Shown here: positions 35,641 to 45,177 of the stretch, piece by piece
Layout of the letters: each line of letters starts with the position of its first letter
How positions within the stretch are numbered: the first letter of the stretch is position 1
NCBI GenBank assembly: GCA_016124575.1
Contig: WGNM01000003.1
Location: 38,755-102,754, forward strand
Source: Cryomorphaceae bacterium
Lineage (GTDB): Bacteria; Bacteroidota; Bacteroidia; Flavobacteriales_D; Sanyastnellaceae
Length of the DNA stretch: 64,000 nt
Direction of reading: 5' to 3'
Program-made: the position numbers and the translations under genes
The notes under the pieces: generated by a model
The model's input: the letters and a program-made list of their open reading frames with translations, nothing else
The model's database searches: none
What the model was told of the DNA's origin: nothing

Positions 35641-36325
35641 ATCGCACAGCTCCTAATCCGTGTTTCCAAAGACCTCGTACAATCAATCCTTGCGCTAGAA
35701 TATACGTTGACATCACCAAGATCGGACTGTAGGGGATGTTGTTCATGAAGCGATCTAACGCGATTAGCGAATCAGAGAGGAGGAAAACAAAGGCACCCAC
35801 CGTAACCATTAAAAACGACTTCAACGAAGTTTTCCCGTAGCGCGAAACAGCTCCGGTGGTCATTATCAGCAAGGCGCCACTGTAAAGAATCACAGGAAGC
35901 AAAAGATCTCCCAGATATGGATTCAATGCGCGCAGTAAGATCATGGGAATGGACGCTAGAAGCGGAATGAGCAGCGGATATTTCCGAATGATGAGGGGTT
36001 CGAAATTCTTATCCATCGCTTTGGTGTAACCGATGAAATAGCTGATTTGGGCAATGAGAAAAGCAGCCAACCCAAGAATAAAGAACGGCTCGGTATCGGC
36101 GAAAAGCAAAAGGATGTCGCCGACCCACGAAAACAACAAAGCCAAAACAACGGTGAAGTAGCACTTCATTTGGCGCATGTTTGTAAGCACAAACCCAATG
36201 AGGAGCGGCATGAGAGCTCCCTTCAAAGCACCATAAATTAGCGGGTAATCCCACTGATACATGCTCATGGCAACAACAGCGACACCTATCAGCGCATAAA
36301 TCAAAAACCACAAATTACTTTTCAT
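35639..36325 (-). CDS. Lysoplasmalogenase-like protein (YhhN/TMEM86 family)
   Basis: A 228-residue polytopic membrane protein with about eight helices. Family landmarks include MPLLIGFVLTN, the Asp-containing LLFSWVGDILLLF, FLIAQISYFIGYT, and FVFLLSDSLIALDRF near the C-terminus; the conserved Asp residues in WVGD and LSD are the presumed catalytic ones. YhhN/TMEM86B proteins hydrolyse the vinyl-ether bond of lysoplasmalogens to an aldehyde plus glycerophospho-head group. Its start overlaps the upstream alkylglycerol-monooxygenase-like gene by 11 bp, so both act together, probably on ether lipids at the inner membrane. Activity on bacterial lipids is inferred. Confidence 0.85.
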   Translation of the reverse strand: MKSNLWFLIYALIGVAVVAMSMYQWDYPLIYGALKGALMPLLIGFVLTNMRQMKCYFTVVLALLFSWVGDILLLFADTEPFFILGLAAFLIAQISYFIGYTKAMDKNFEPLIIRKYPLLIPLLASIPMILLRALNPYLGDLLLPVILYSGALLIMTTGAVSRYGKTSLKSFLMVTVGAFVFLLSDSLIALDRFMNNIPYSPILVMSTYILAQGLIVRGLWKHGLGAVR

Positions 36326-37556
36326 GCCAAAATTCCCGTGTTATTAAAATTCCAAACCACGCAGCAGGAAGCAGCGTTGCGACAACCGTTATGCCTGCGT
36401 AAATGGCATCTTGCAGCACCAAACCGACCCATGCTGCGTACAATCCCAAGGCGGCAATGCGCACACCTTCGATGAGGCGGCTGTTTTTCGACCGATCGAA
36501 AATGCTACCGGTAGCAAACACTTGGATGAGGATGAACACCAAGAAAATGCCCTTTTGGGAGTTTGTAAAGACGTCCATCTTGAAAAGAAACAACGCACCA
36601 ATCATCACAATGAAGGCATATTGAAACAGCAGGTAAATGTTGATGGCCAGCGGCAGTTGCACCTGATATTTCTGCTCGTTTCCGGTAAGTTCTGGCGGAG
36701 CCTTGTATCCGCCGAGTGAGGCGGGATACCAACCGGGAGCCGCAAACAGAAATCGCACACGGTCAGCGAATGTTGGGATGGCCCTCATGTCTGCCCACAA
36801 CTCATAAAACGGTTTTACATGCGCCCACACAGGGTTGAAAGAGTCGAGCTGACGCGTAATACCGTAGGTAGGGTGCTCTTCTTCAATTTGAAAAGTGCCA
36901 AACATCCGGTCCCAGATGATGAAGACCCCAGCATGGTTTTTATCGATGTATTTCGGATTTCTTCCGTGGTGTACACGGTGGTGAGATGGCGTGTTAAAAA
37001 TCCACTCAAACCACCCCATCTTGTTGATGAGGTCGGTGTGAATCCAAAATTGGTAGAGCAGGTTAAAACCGATGCTGATGACAAACCATGTAGGCGGAAA
37101 TCCAAGCGCGGCGAGGGGAAGATAGACCCAAAACATCAACATTTTTTGGAGCGCACCTTGACGCAAGGCGACCGATAAGTTGTAATCTTCACTTTGATGG
37201 TGAACCACGTGACCTACCCAAAACAGATTAACTTGATGACTGATGCGGTGCGACCAATAGTACGCAAGGTCAACCAATACAAAACACAACACGTACATGC
37301 CCCAATTTGATGGGATGGTATATGGTAGATGCGGGTGAACGAGTTCATACACCAGTGCAAACATGCCTACCGTAAAAACCTTAGCAAATACGCCGGTGCT
37401 TTGGTCGATGATGCCACAAGAGATGTTCGCCACAGCGTCGCTCAACCGGTAATGCGACTTTTCTTTTTTGCGCGATTGATAGTAGTCGACAATCAGTTCA
37501 ATACCGATTAATAAAAAGAATATTGGGATTGATAGAATAACCGGATCGAGTTTCAC
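36315..37556 (-). CDS. Fatty-acid-hydroxylase family protein resembling alkylglycerol monooxygenase
   Basis: A 413-residue membrane protein of the sterol desaturase/fatty acid hydroxylase superfamily. The diiron histidine clusters are HRISH (103, 107), HVVHH (116, 119, 120), WIHTD (173) and HHRVHH (192-197), with a later His near 209. The segment GHVVHHQSEDYNLSVALRQ resembles eukaryotic alkylglycerol monooxygenase (TMEM195) more than sterol enzymes, and, as in that family, extra C-terminal membrane helices follow the catalytic core. The GTG at 37556 gives a membrane-inserted N-terminus; an ATG at 37625 is possible but would extend toward the divergent gene. It overlaps the lysoplasmalogenase gene. 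The superfamily call is firm, the substrate inferred. Confidence 0.82.
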   Translation of the reverse strand: MKLDPVILSIPIFFLLIGIELIVDYYQSRKKEKSHYRLSDAVANISCGIIDQSTGVFAKVFTVGMFALVYELVHPHLPYTIPSNWGMYVLCFVLVDLAYYWSHRISHQVNLFWVGHVVHHQSEDYNLSVALRQGALQKMLMFWVYLPLAALGFPPTWFVISIGFNLLYQFWIHTDLINKMGWFEWIFNTPSHHRVHHGRNPKYIDKNHAGVFIIWDRMFGTFQIEEEHPTYGITRQLDSFNPVWAHVKPFYELWADMRAIPTFADRVRFLFAAPGWYPASLGGYKAPPELTGNEQKYQVQLPLAINIYLLFQYAFIVMIGALFLFKMDVFTNSQKGIFLVFILIQVFATGSIFDRSKNSRLIEGVRIAALGLYAAWVGLVLQDAIYAGITVVATLLPAAWFGILITREFWHEK

Positions 37557-37635
37557 TTCGGCGTGTTTTGTCCAAATGTAGCGAAATTGGAAAACCGAAA
37601 CTCGGTGTTTATTCCCAAAGTGCATGTGAAAGGGC

Positions 37636-37643
37636 TACCTTTG
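37636..37643 (+). promoter_or_regulatory. -7 element (TACCTTTG) of the DUF4286-rsmA unit
   Basis: TACCTTTG fully matches TAnnTTTG and lies 14 bases before the ATG at 37658. It supports that start over frames extending further upstream. Confidence 0.5.
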
Positions 37644-37657
37644 CACAAAGCGTTGCG

Positions 37658-37972
37658 ATGGTTTTGTACAATGTAACAGTAAGTGTGGACGAAGAGATCC
37701 ACGAAGAATGGCTAGCATGGATGAAAGAAGTGCACATTCCACAGGTGCTCGATACGGGCATGTTTGTCGAAAACCGCATCTGCAGGGTTGAAGGTTTTGA
37801 AGAAGGGGGAATGACTTACGCCGTGCAATACCTCGCCCCTGATCGCCACCATTACAACCGTTATCAAGTTGAGTTTGCTCCTGCTCTACAGAAAGATCAT
37901 ACTGATAAATACGGCGGGAAGGCGGTGGCTTTTCGCACTGTGCTCGACGTAATACACCAAGAAAAAAGGTGA
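37658..37972 (+). CDS. DUF4286 family protein
   Basis: A 104-residue cytoplasmic protein with a ferredoxin-like (dimeric alpha-beta barrel) look: MVLYNVTVSVDEEIHEEWLAWM, HIPQVLDTGMF and YAVQYLAPDRHHYNRYQ are typical of the short DUF4286 proteins of Bacteroidota. No reaction is known. The ATG at 37658 follows a good -7 element; the frame is open 30 codons earlier, but that part lacks family similarity. The stop overlaps the rsmA GTG start (GTGA), so the two are translationally coupled. This hints at a link to rRNA methylation or simply to cotranscription. Confidence 0.82.
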   Translation: MVLYNVTVSVDEEIHEEWLAWMKEVHIPQVLDTGMFVENRICRVEGFEEGGMTYAVQYLAPDRHHYNRYQVEFAPALQKDHTDKYGGKAVAFRTVLDVIHQEKR

Positions 37973-38745
37973 AAGTAACTCCTAAAAAAGCCCTCGGGCA
38001 GCACTTTTTGCGCAATGGTGGCATCGCTATGGACATCGCTTCAGCGCTTACCAAACACGGTGACTACCAGCGGGTGATTGAGATTGGGCCGGGTACTGGG
38101 GCACTTACCAAGTGCATTCAAAAAGCGCAGCCAGACTTGCATCTCTCTGTGATTGAGATAGATGGGGAGTCGATAACCTATTTGAAACTCAACAAGGTTG
38201 TACCTGATGAGGATATTTTCGACGCCGACTTTTTAAAGGCTCCGCTGCTCGATATGATGGGTGATAAATTCGCGGTGATTGGCAACTTCCCATACAATAT
38301 ATCGACCCAGATACTTTTTCGTGTGTACGACCTGAGAGATCATGTGCCTGAAGTGGTAGGCATGTTCCAAAAAGAAGTAGCCATGCGCATTGCCTCCGGT
38401 CCGGGATCGAAAGAATACGGCATTCTTTCGGTGTTGTTGCAGATGTTTTACGACATCGAATACCTATTCACGGTGGATGCCATGGAGTTCGAACCACCGC
38501 CAAAAGTGCAGTCTGGCGTCATCCGCCTCAGGCGAAACAATGTGGTAGACCCCGGTTGCGACGTCAAAATGTTCAAGAACGTCATCAAAACGGCTTTCAA
38601 TCAACGAAGAAAGACCCTGCGAAATAGCCTGAAGGCATTGACTCCGGAAGGGTTTGTGTGGCCTGAAGATTTGGGCGGACAACGACCGGAACAATTGGGG
38701 CCGCTTGAATTTGTAAGAATCACCAATTTATTTTTAGAGTCATAA
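37969..38745 (+). CDS. rsmA: 16S rRNA dimethyladenosine transferase (GTG start)
   Basis: A 258-residue KsgA/Dim1-type methyltransferase that dimethylates A1518 and A1519 of 16S rRNA late in 30S assembly. Landmarks: PKKALGQHFLRN at the N-terminus, SAM-binding VIEIGPGTGALT, the acidic VIEIDGE, catalytic motif IV GNFPYNIS, and VQSGVIRLRR. The GTG at 37969 gives the standard N-terminus and overlaps the DUF4286 stop as GTGA. The closing helical domain ends LEFVRITNLFLES. Confidence 0.96.
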   Translation: MKVTPKKALGQHFLRNGGIAMDIASALTKHGDYQRVIEIGPGTGALTKCIQKAQPDLHLSVIEIDGESITYLKLNKVVPDEDIFDADFLKAPLLDMMGDKFAVIGNFPYNISTQILFRVYDLRDHVPEVVGMFQKEVAMRIASGPGSKEYGILSVLLQMFYDIEYLFTVDAMEFEPPPKVQSGVIRLRRNNVVDPGCDVKMFKNVIKTAFNQRRKTLRNSLKALTPEGFVWPEDLGGQRPEQLGPLEFVRITNLFLES

Positions 38746-38753
38746 GGGCTGAT

Positions 38754-38761
38754 TATCTTTG
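38754..38761 (+). promoter_or_regulatory. -7 element (TATCTTTG) of fbp
   Basis: TATCTTTG fully matches TAnnTTTG, 16 bases before the fbp ATG and 8 bases after the rsmA stop. A TTTT lies at the -33 spacing in place of TTTG. Confidence 0.5.
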
Positions 38762-38777
38762 AACCGAACACAAACCC

Positions 38778-39797
38778 ATGAGCAAGATCATTACCCTCAG
38801 CGAATTTATCATCGACCGTCAGGCCGACTTTCCGTATGCTTCAGGTGATCTGTCACGCTTGCTTAGCGACATTGGGATTGCCGCGAAAATCGTCAACCAA
38901 CAGGTTAACAAAGCAGGTTTGGGTGATATACTCGGTGCGTTTGGAACTACCAATATTCAAGGGGAAGTGCAGCAAAAGCTGGATGTTTATGCCGATGAGG
39001 TGTTCATCAATTCATTTCGAAATGGGGGTGAGGTTTGTGGCATTGCTAGCGAAGAAAACGATGCCTATGTAGCATTCGATCGTGATTTGTGCAAGAAAGG
39101 AAAGTATGTGGTGCTCTTCGATCCGCTCGATGGCTCTTCAAACATCGATGTCAATGTCTCTATTGGTACGATATTCTCCATTTTCCGTCGGACATCCTCA
39201 GTAGGCGATTTGGCCAATATCAACGATTTTCTCCAAAAGGGATGCGAGCAAGTAGCTGCTGGTTACGTGATCTATGGCTCTTCTACCATGCTTGTCTACA
39301 CCACCGGATACGGCGTCAATGGCTTTACCCTCGAACCTTCTATTGGTGAGTTTTGTCTGTCGCACCCTTCCATGATGATTCCTGAAGACGGAAAAGTATA
39401 CAGCATCAACGAAGGAAATATGGCGATCACAACGCCAGGAATTCAAGCTTACGTGGCCTATTGCAAAGAGGTAGACAAGAAAGATGGCCGTCCATATTCT
39501 GCCCGTTACATCGGTTCGCTGGTGGCTGATTTTCACCGCAATTTAATCAAAGGTGGCATCTATATTTACCCACCAACAACAGGCGCCCCGAAAGGAAAAC
39601 TCCGACTGCTGTACGAATGCAGTCCGCTCGCCTTCATTGTTGAACAGGCAGGTGGATTGGCAACAACGGGCACAAGTAGCATCATGGACATTCAGCCCAA
39701 AGAGTTGCACCAACGAGAACCGCTCCTGATTGGATCGAAAAACATGGTGCTAAAAGCGATGGAGTTCATTGCTGAATTGGAATCAGCTAAAGTCTAA
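38778..39797 (+). CDS. fbp: Fructose-1,6-bisphosphatase class I
   Basis: A 339-residue gluconeogenic enzyme that hydrolyses fructose 1,6-bisphosphate to fructose 6-phosphate with Mg2+. The metal and phosphate motif [20 protein letters not shown] is intact, and the catalytic/substrate region [28 protein letters not shown] near residue 270 is typical. [13 protein letters not shown] earlier supplies metal-binding acidic residues. It has its own -7 element, so it is probably transcribed separately from rsmA. Confidence 0.97.
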   Translation: MSKIITLSEFIIDRQADFPYASGDLSRLLSDIGIAAKIVNQQVNKAGLGDILGAFGTTNIQGEVQQKLDVYADEVFINSFRNGGEVCGIASEENDAYVAFDRDLCKKGKYVVLFDPLDGSSNIDVNVSIGTIFSIFRRTSSVGDLANINDFLQKGCEQVAAGYVIYGSSTMLVYTTGYGVNGFTLEPSIGEFCLSHPSMMIPEDGKVYSINEGNMAITTPGIQAYVAYCKEVDKKDGRPYSARYIGSLVADFHRNLIKGGIYIYPPTTGAPKGKLRLLYECSPLAFIVEQAGGLATTGTSSIMDIQPKELHQREPLLIGSKNMVLKAMEFIAELESAKV

Positions 39798-39906
39798 AGC
39801 CTCCTATCACGTCTGCCCTGCATACTGAATTCGGTGTTTCGCTTTATCTCCCCAACATTGAGCATTAGTTTTCTCTCCACATGCAGCCCACATTGATTGA
39901 AAGCAG

Positions 39907-39914
39907 TATTTTTG
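39907..39914 (+). promoter_or_regulatory. -7 element (TATTTTTG) of mfd
   Basis: A full TAnnTTTG match ending 7 bases before the TTG start of mfd, so the transcript would have almost no leader. Confidence 0.5.
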
Positions 39915-39921
39915 CGGTGCT

Positions 39922-42900
39922 TTGACACTCGAAGATTTTTTCCGCCTGTATTCATCCGACAAAGTAACGCAAGAGATTGTCGACGGAATTGCACCCGAAT
40001 CCAGTAAAGTAGCCATCAATGGTGCTGTGGGATCTGCTGTAGCGATGCTTGCTGCTGCTGCAATTTCAAAATTAAAGGGAGATTATCTATTTGTCCTCAC
40101 CGACAAAGAAGACGCTGCCTATTTCATGAACGATCTCGAGCACTTGCTCGGAAGCAGTTGGAAGGTCTTGTTTTTTCCCCGTTCAGCGCGGGTTCCCTAT
40201 CAGGCCGAACAAACCGAAAATGCGAACATCGCGATGCGTGCCGAAGTCCTCAACGACTTGGTGAAACTGCGTGGAAGCACCGTCGTGGTGACCTACCCGG
40301 AGGCACTGTGTGAACACGTTATCGCCCGAAAAAACCTCGTTGAACACACCTTCGATATCGCCATCGGCGAGAACTATTCAATGGAGTTCTTGGATGATTT
40401 GATGCACGATTTCCATTTTGAGAAGGTTGATTATGTTTACGAACCTGGACAGTACAGCGTTCGCGGGGGAATTGTAGATATTTTCTCTTATAGCTTCGAC
40501 AAACCCTATCGCATGGAGTTTTTCGGTGATGAGGTGGAAAGTATCAGGATGTTTGACCCCACCACTCAGCTCTCAACAGCAAAAATGAGCAAGGCAACCA
40601 TCATTCCTCACGTGGGGAAAAAGTTGCTAGAAGAATCGCATACGTCGTTCTTCGATTTCATCTCTCCCGACACGTTTTTGTGGTTCAAAGATGTTAGACA
40701 TGCGGCCGAAGAACTGAAGAAAGCCCTCGAAAAAGGGGAATACCATTACAAAAGATTGGAATCGTTGCTAAACCACCTGGCTCCGGAAGATCTTTTTGTA
40801 ACACCTGTATTGTTCTGGAAGCAAATCACCCCGATGCGGGTGGTGGAATTTGGCGGTGCCATCGCTTTTCCAGAGAGCAAGGTTGTTAAATTAGACATGA
40901 CACCGCAGCCAAGTTTCAATAAGAATTTTGAAATGTTGGGCAAGAACCTGCGAAACAATCACAAAAACGGGTACATCAATGTTATCACTTCCGGTCAGCC
41001 AAAGCAAATTGAACGGTTGTATAATATTTTTGAAGACCGCAAGGAAGATGCACCGTTCAAGCCTATTCCCGTTGAACTTAGCGAGGGTTTTGTAGACAAA
41101 GAACGCAAGATTCTGTGCTATACAGACCACCAGATTTTTGAACGCTACCACCGATTCCACCTCAAAGAGGGTTTTAGAAAAAACAAGGAGTCGATGACGC
41201 TCAAAGAGCTCAACAGCCTCGAACCGGGCGACTATGTGGTGCACATCGATCATGGTATCGGACAGTTTTCCGGACTTCAAAAAATGGATGTCAATGGAAA
41301 AGAACAAGAGGTTATTCGACTTACGTACAACGGTGGCGATATCCTTTATGTCAGCATACACTCCCTGCACCGCATCTCAAAGTACACCGGAAAAGAAGGT
41401 GTAGCACCCAAAATCAACCGTTTGGGCAGTCCGGCTTGGCAGAATACAAAGAATAAAACGAAGTCGAGGGTGAAGGAAATCGCCTTCGATTTATTGCAGT
41501 TGTACGCAGAGCGCAAGGCGTCTATCGGACATCGATTTTCTGAGGATTCGTACCTGCAAATTGAGCTTGAAGCGTCGTTTATGTACGAAGATACGCCCGA
41601 CCAGCTAACAGCCACTCAGGCGGTGAAAGAAGACATGGAAAGCGACTCGCCGATGGACAGATTGGTGTGTGGTGATGTTGGATTCGGAAAGACGGAGATT
41701 GCTATGCGTGCGGCCTTTAAAGCGGCTACCGACGGAAAACAAGTAGCGGTGCTGGTGCCCACCACAGTTCTTTCTTTGCAGCACTTCCGCAGCTTTAAAA
41801 ACCGTTTGGCTGATTTCCCTGTGAAGGTAGATTTCATCAATCGCTTTAAAACAGGCAAAGAACTTAAAGATACTTTGGAAGGTATCGCCTCTGGAAAGGT
41901 AGACATCGTGATCGGCACACATAAACTGGTGAGTAAGCAAATTCAGTTCAAAGACCTTGGCTTATTGATCATTGACGAAGAGCAGAAGTTTGGGGTAGGC
42001 GTAAAAGATAAGCTCAAAACCATGAAGGCCAACGTCGATACCCTCACACTGACAGCAACACCGATACCGCGTACGTTGCAGTTCTCCCTCATGGGCGCGC
42101 GCGACTTGTCTATCATCAACACGCCGCCGCCGAACCGATATCCAGTTGAAACAGAGCTGGTTAGCTTCGATGAAGAAGTGATTCGCGATGCGGTGAGCTA
42201 TGAGATGTCGCGGGGCGGACAAGTGTTTTTTGTCCATAACCGCATTGCCAACATCAAAGAAGTGGCCGGTATGTTGCAGCGGTTGATACCTGATTGTAGG
42301 GTGGTTATAGGGCACGGACAAATGGAGGGCGACAAGCTGGAGAAAGTCATGACCGATTTTATGGACGGCTTGTTTGACGTTTTGATAGCCACCACCATTA
42401 TCGAATCGGGAATTGACATTCCGAATGCAAATACCATCATCATCAACGATGCGCAGAATTTCGGTTTGAGCGATTTGCATCAGTTGCGCGGACGAGTAGG
42501 GCGCGGCAACAAAAAAGCGTTTTGCTATTTGCTATCGCCACCTTTGCACATGCTACCGAGCGAGTCGCGCAAGCGCTTGCAAGCCATTGAGCAATTTAGC
42601 GATTTGGGAAGTGGAATCAATATTGCGATGCGCGACCTCGACATCCGCGGAGCGGGAAATATGCTAGGAGGTGAGCAAAGCGGTTTCATTACTGACATTG
42701 GTTTTGAGATGTATCAGAAAATTCTGAACGAAGCCATGCGCGAGTTGAAAGAAGAGAAGTTCAGCGAGATGTTTGCTGAAGAGCTCGAGCGATCGCAGGA
42801 TTACGTGTCTGACACAGTATTGGAAGCCGATTTTGAGCTCCTCATTCCTGACGAGTATGTTAGCAGCATCAGCGAGCGCATTCAACTGTACCGCACCCTC

Positions 42901-43266
42901 GATGAAAGCAAGAACGATGAAGAGCTTGAAGTATTCAGGTCGCAGTTGATAGATAGGTTTGGTCCTATTCCGAGACAGACTGAGGATTTGCTCGAAACCA
43001 TTCGCATCCGCCGCATGGCGAACGAAGTAGGGTTTGAAAAGCTTGTCATGAAGAGCGGTAAAATGATCGGTAGCTTTATCTCCAATCAAGAATCACCTTA
43101 TTATCAAAGCATCAAGTTCACCAAGGTGTTAGACTTTTTGAAGAACCACCCCAATTTGGGCAAGATGTATGAGAAAAATGGCACCTTGCGCATGAGTTTC
43201 AACCATGTGGAACACCTCTCGGCCGCCCGCAGTATCTTAGAGAAAATGTTAGGAGTGTACGCCTAA
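39922..43266 (+). CDS. mfd: Transcription-repair coupling factor (TTG start)
   Basis: A 1114-residue translocase that removes stalled RNA polymerase and recruits UvrA. Visible in order: the UvrB-homology region (YEPGQYSVRGGIVDIFSY), the RNA-polymerase-interacting CarD-like domain (LNSLEPGDYVVHIDHGIGQFSGL), the RecG-like motor with Walker A GDVGFGKTEIAMRAA, DEEQ, TATPIPRTLQ, then ESGIDIPNANTIII and QLRGRVGRG, and the C-terminal TRCF domain. The TTG at 39922 gives MTLEDFFRLYSS, matching the family N-terminus, and lies right behind a -7 element. Its stop is 1 bp from the end of the convergent lipoprotein gene. Confidence 0.97.
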   Translation: MTLEDFFRLYSSDKVTQEIVDGIAPESSKVAINGAVGSAVAMLAAAAISKLKGDYLFVLTDKEDAAYFMNDLEHLLGSSWKVLFFPRSARVPYQAEQTENANIAMRAEVLNDLVKLRGSTVVVTYPEALCEHVIARKNLVEHTFDIAIGENYSMEFLDDLMHDFHFEKVDYVYEPGQYSVRGGIVDIFSYSFDKPYRMEFFGDEVESIRMFDPTTQLSTAKMSKATIIPHVGKKLLEESHTSFFDFISPDTFLWFKDVRHAAEELKKALEKGEYHYKRLESLLNHLAPEDLFVTPVLFWKQITPMRVVEFGGAIAFPESKVVKLDMTPQPSFNKNFEMLGKNLRNNHKNGYINVITSGQPKQIERLYNIFEDRKEDAPFKPIPVELSEGFVDKERKILCYTDHQIFERYHRFHLKEGFRKNKESMTLKELNSLEPGDYVVHIDHGIGQFSGLQKMDVNGKEQEVIRLTYNGGDILYVSIHSLHRISKYTGKEGVAPKINRLGSPAWQNTKNKTKSRVKEIAFDLLQLYAERKASIGHRFSEDSYLQIELEASFMYEDTPDQLTATQAVKEDMESDSPMDRLVCGDVGFGKTEIAMRAAFKAATDGKQVAVLVPTTVLSLQHFRSFKNRLADFPVKVDFINRFKTGKELKDTLEGIASGKVDIVIGTHKLVSKQIQFKDLGLLIIDEEQKFGVGVKDKLKTMKANVDTLTLTATPIPRTLQFSLMGARDLSIINTPPPNRYPVETELVSFDEEVIRDAVSYEMSRGGQVFFVHNRIANIKEVAGMLQRLIPDCRVVIGHGQMEGDKLEKVMTDFMDGLFDVLIATTIIESGIDIPNANTIIINDAQNFGLSDLHQLRGRVGRGNKKAFCYLLSPPLHMLPSESRKRLQAIEQFSDLGSGINIAMRDLDIRGAGNMLGGEQSGFITDIGFEMYQKILNEAMRELKEEKFSEMFAEELERSQDYVSDTVLEADFELLIPDEYVSSISERIQLYRTLDESKNDEELEVFRSQLIDRFGPIPRQTEDLLETIRIRRMANEVGFEKLVMKSGKMIGSFISNQESPYYQSIKFTKVLDFLKNHPNLGKMYEKNGTLRMSFNHVEHLSAARSILEKMLGVYA

Positions 43267-43267
43267 G

Positions 43268-43756
43268 CTACTCAAAAACAACATTATAGCGCTCGCCAAA
43301 CGAACGTTGTTGCTTCTCAAAAGCCATGTGTAAGCTTTCAATTCCTTTGCCAATCTGATCTTCAAGTTCAAACGATTGCATTTGCTGATCAGCGCCGTAG
43401 GCAGAATCTGGCAATTGAAGCAAAGTGATCAGTTCATGGTATGGGCCTGCCGCTAGCTCATCGTACCCCGTAAACAACGTTTTCGATGCTTGAAGCAGCA
43501 CCGCATCACCTTTGAAATCGCCGATGGAATCCAACGTCCGAATGCCTTCCTTTATTTTTCCTCGTAGAATGTGATAAGCGTCATCGATTTTATCGGTCTC
43601 CAGATCATTCAAAGTCGAATCCAACTCATTCAATGCCAGTACAATGTCTATTTGACGGTCAATGATACGGTCGTTGTATAGTGCTGCTTGTTCAGATCGA
43701 GAACTGCAACTTGCAAGCAATAATACCAGCGACAAAAAAGGAAGAATGATGCGCAT
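43268..43756 (-). CDS. Predicted small lipoprotein, helical
   Basis: A 162-residue protein with a lipoprotein signal (SLVLLLASC, Cys17). The remainder is helical: QAALYNDRIIDRQIDIVLALNELDSTLNDLETDKI, then a second long helix pair. It recalls other small Bacteroidota lipoproteins with LIC11966-like four-helix folds, but I cannot assign a family firmly. The start lies 3 bp after the stop of the kelch gene on the same strand, indicating an operon. It is convergent with mfd, almost touching. Function unknown. Confidence 0.7.
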   Translation of the reverse strand: MRIILPFLSLVLLLASCSSRSEQAALYNDRIIDRQIDIVLALNELDSTLNDLETDKIDDAYHILRGKIKEGIRTLDSIGDFKGDAVLLQASKTLFTGYDELAAGPYHELITLLQLPDSAYGADQQMQSFELEDQIGKGIESLHMAFEKQQRSFGERYNVVFE

Positions 43757-43759
43757 AAG

Positions 43760-45103
43760 TTACAAACGTTGAAAGGTTTTGGTTTCGGTCGCGGAATCAC
43801 CGCGGATGATGAGGTTGTAGGTACCCGCTGGCAATGCTTGGCAATCTACCCATTTTCCACTTCCCGACAGCACAAGTTGTCCGTTTAGTGAATATACATC
43901 CCACTGCACTGGCTCATTCGAAACAATGGTCATGCGGTCAATTACAGGGTTGGGGAAGGTGGAGTATTGTATCTTGTCGCTCTCAGAAACAGTCAATTCT
44001 TGATGCAACAATTCCACCTTTCCTGTTCCAGTAGCATCGCCGCCAATGAAACATGCAAGGGAAAGGCCAATACTAGCGCCAAATTCGTCGATCATCGGCA
44101 CCAGGCTATAGTGGGCTCTTTCAAGCGATGTAAGGGGCTGAAAGCTCCCTAAAAAAAAATAAACACCATCAGAATAGATGGGATCTACATCCATCCCAGA
44201 TTGGGTTACTCCACCATTTGAGCCATAAACAACACTCCCATAACTAAACGCACGGTGATATTGCTGCGCAGTTCCTGTTTCAATTGTTGTCCAGTCATTC
44301 ATTTCAGGGTCATACATCTCCGCAACGCTGTGCCCTAGGAACATATTCGAAGCACCATCGTAATATCGACCACCAGTAACTAACGCGCGTCCATCATAAA
44401 TCAAAACCCCGTCAAAATTGTCGCGCCCGTAGTTCAAAGGAGCCACCTCTGTCCACTCATCGAGAAACGGATTATAGAGTTCACATTGCGTCATTTGAAA
44501 GTTGTAGTCTGGATTAAAACCACCAGCCACCAGGATAAAACCAGATTCCAAACGCACTGCCACATGTGAACTTCTCGCATAGATCATGGGAGCGCCTGTT
44601 GACATTGAATGTGTAACAGGGTCGTAGATGTCGACGGTGGCAAGGTCATTTGTGCCATTGTATCCGCCGATGAAGGCGATTTTCCCATCAAGGAGTTTAG
44701 TTGCTGTCAAGTAGCTGCGGCCTTCGCTTAGTTGCGGGCCTACAGTCCATTCATCGATCACCTTGTCGTACAACTCTGTAGAAGCAAGATTCATGGTGCC
44801 GTCCCAACCTCCCGCCACAATGGCATAGTTGGCATCCAATCCCATCATCGCGAAATCGGTTCTCCCTTCAAGCATGGAGGCGGCTTCTGTCCATGGAGAA
44901 TTATAATCTATACCAAAATTGATTTCAGCGGTTGCTGTGATGGTTCCATCGACCAGTCCACCAGCCGTAAAGATATCGCTTCCCAGTGCTACTGCACCAT
45001 TGTAGGAACGAGGATATAGAAGAGGAACGGATTCGACTGCCGTAATTTGTCCGCATACCTGATAAGCTAGTAAAGCAAGAATGTTAAGTAAAAAGTATCT
45101 CAT
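43760..45103 (-). CDS. Secreted kelch-repeat protein with T9SS type A sorting domain
   Basis: A 447-residue secreted protein. The signal peptide is at residues 1-18 (LLNILALLAYQVCGQ). A six- or seven-bladed kelch propeller follows, seen as repeated units such as RTDFAMMGLDANYAIVAGG, RSYLTATKLLDGKIAFIGG, RSSHVAVRLESGFILVAGG and RDNFDGVLIYDGRALVTGG. The C-terminus (STFPNPVIDRMTIVSN ... VYSLNGQLVLSG ... LPAGTYNLII) is a type A sorting domain. Kelch propellers bind proteins or glycans; galactose oxidases share the fold, but the Cu-Tyr/Cys site was not recognised. The ATG at 45103 starts the signal peptide; an upstream ATG at 45172 is less likely. Divergent from truB. Confidence 0.87.
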   Translation of the reverse strand: MRYFLLNILALLAYQVCGQITAVESVPLLYPRSYNGAVALGSDIFTAGGLVDGTITATAEINFGIDYNSPWTEAASMLEGRTDFAMMGLDANYAIVAGGWDGTMNLASTELYDKVIDEWTVGPQLSEGRSYLTATKLLDGKIAFIGGYNGTNDLATVDIYDPVTHSMSTGAPMIYARSSHVAVRLESGFILVAGGFNPDYNFQMTQCELYNPFLDEWTEVAPLNYGRDNFDGVLIYDGRALVTGGRYYDGASNMFLGHSVAEMYDPEMNDWTTIETGTAQQYHRAFSYGSVVYGSNGGVTQSGMDVDPIYSDGVYFFLGSFQPLTSLERAHYSLVPMIDEFGASIGLSLACFIGGDATGTGKVELLHQELTVSESDKIQYSTFPNPVIDRMTIVSNEPVQWDVYSLNGQLVLSGSGKWVDCQALPAGTYNLIIRGDSATETKTFQRL

Positions 45104-45177
45104 GTTAATTGGCTTTGACACAAAGTAAAGGAATAAAAAATAATCATACCACTTGAATGTGGTAATTTGCACCCGGT

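Noticed and set aside
39798..39906. Possible tRNA or small RNA gene between fbp and mfd
   Set aside because: No cloverleaf, T-loop consensus or terminator could be found.
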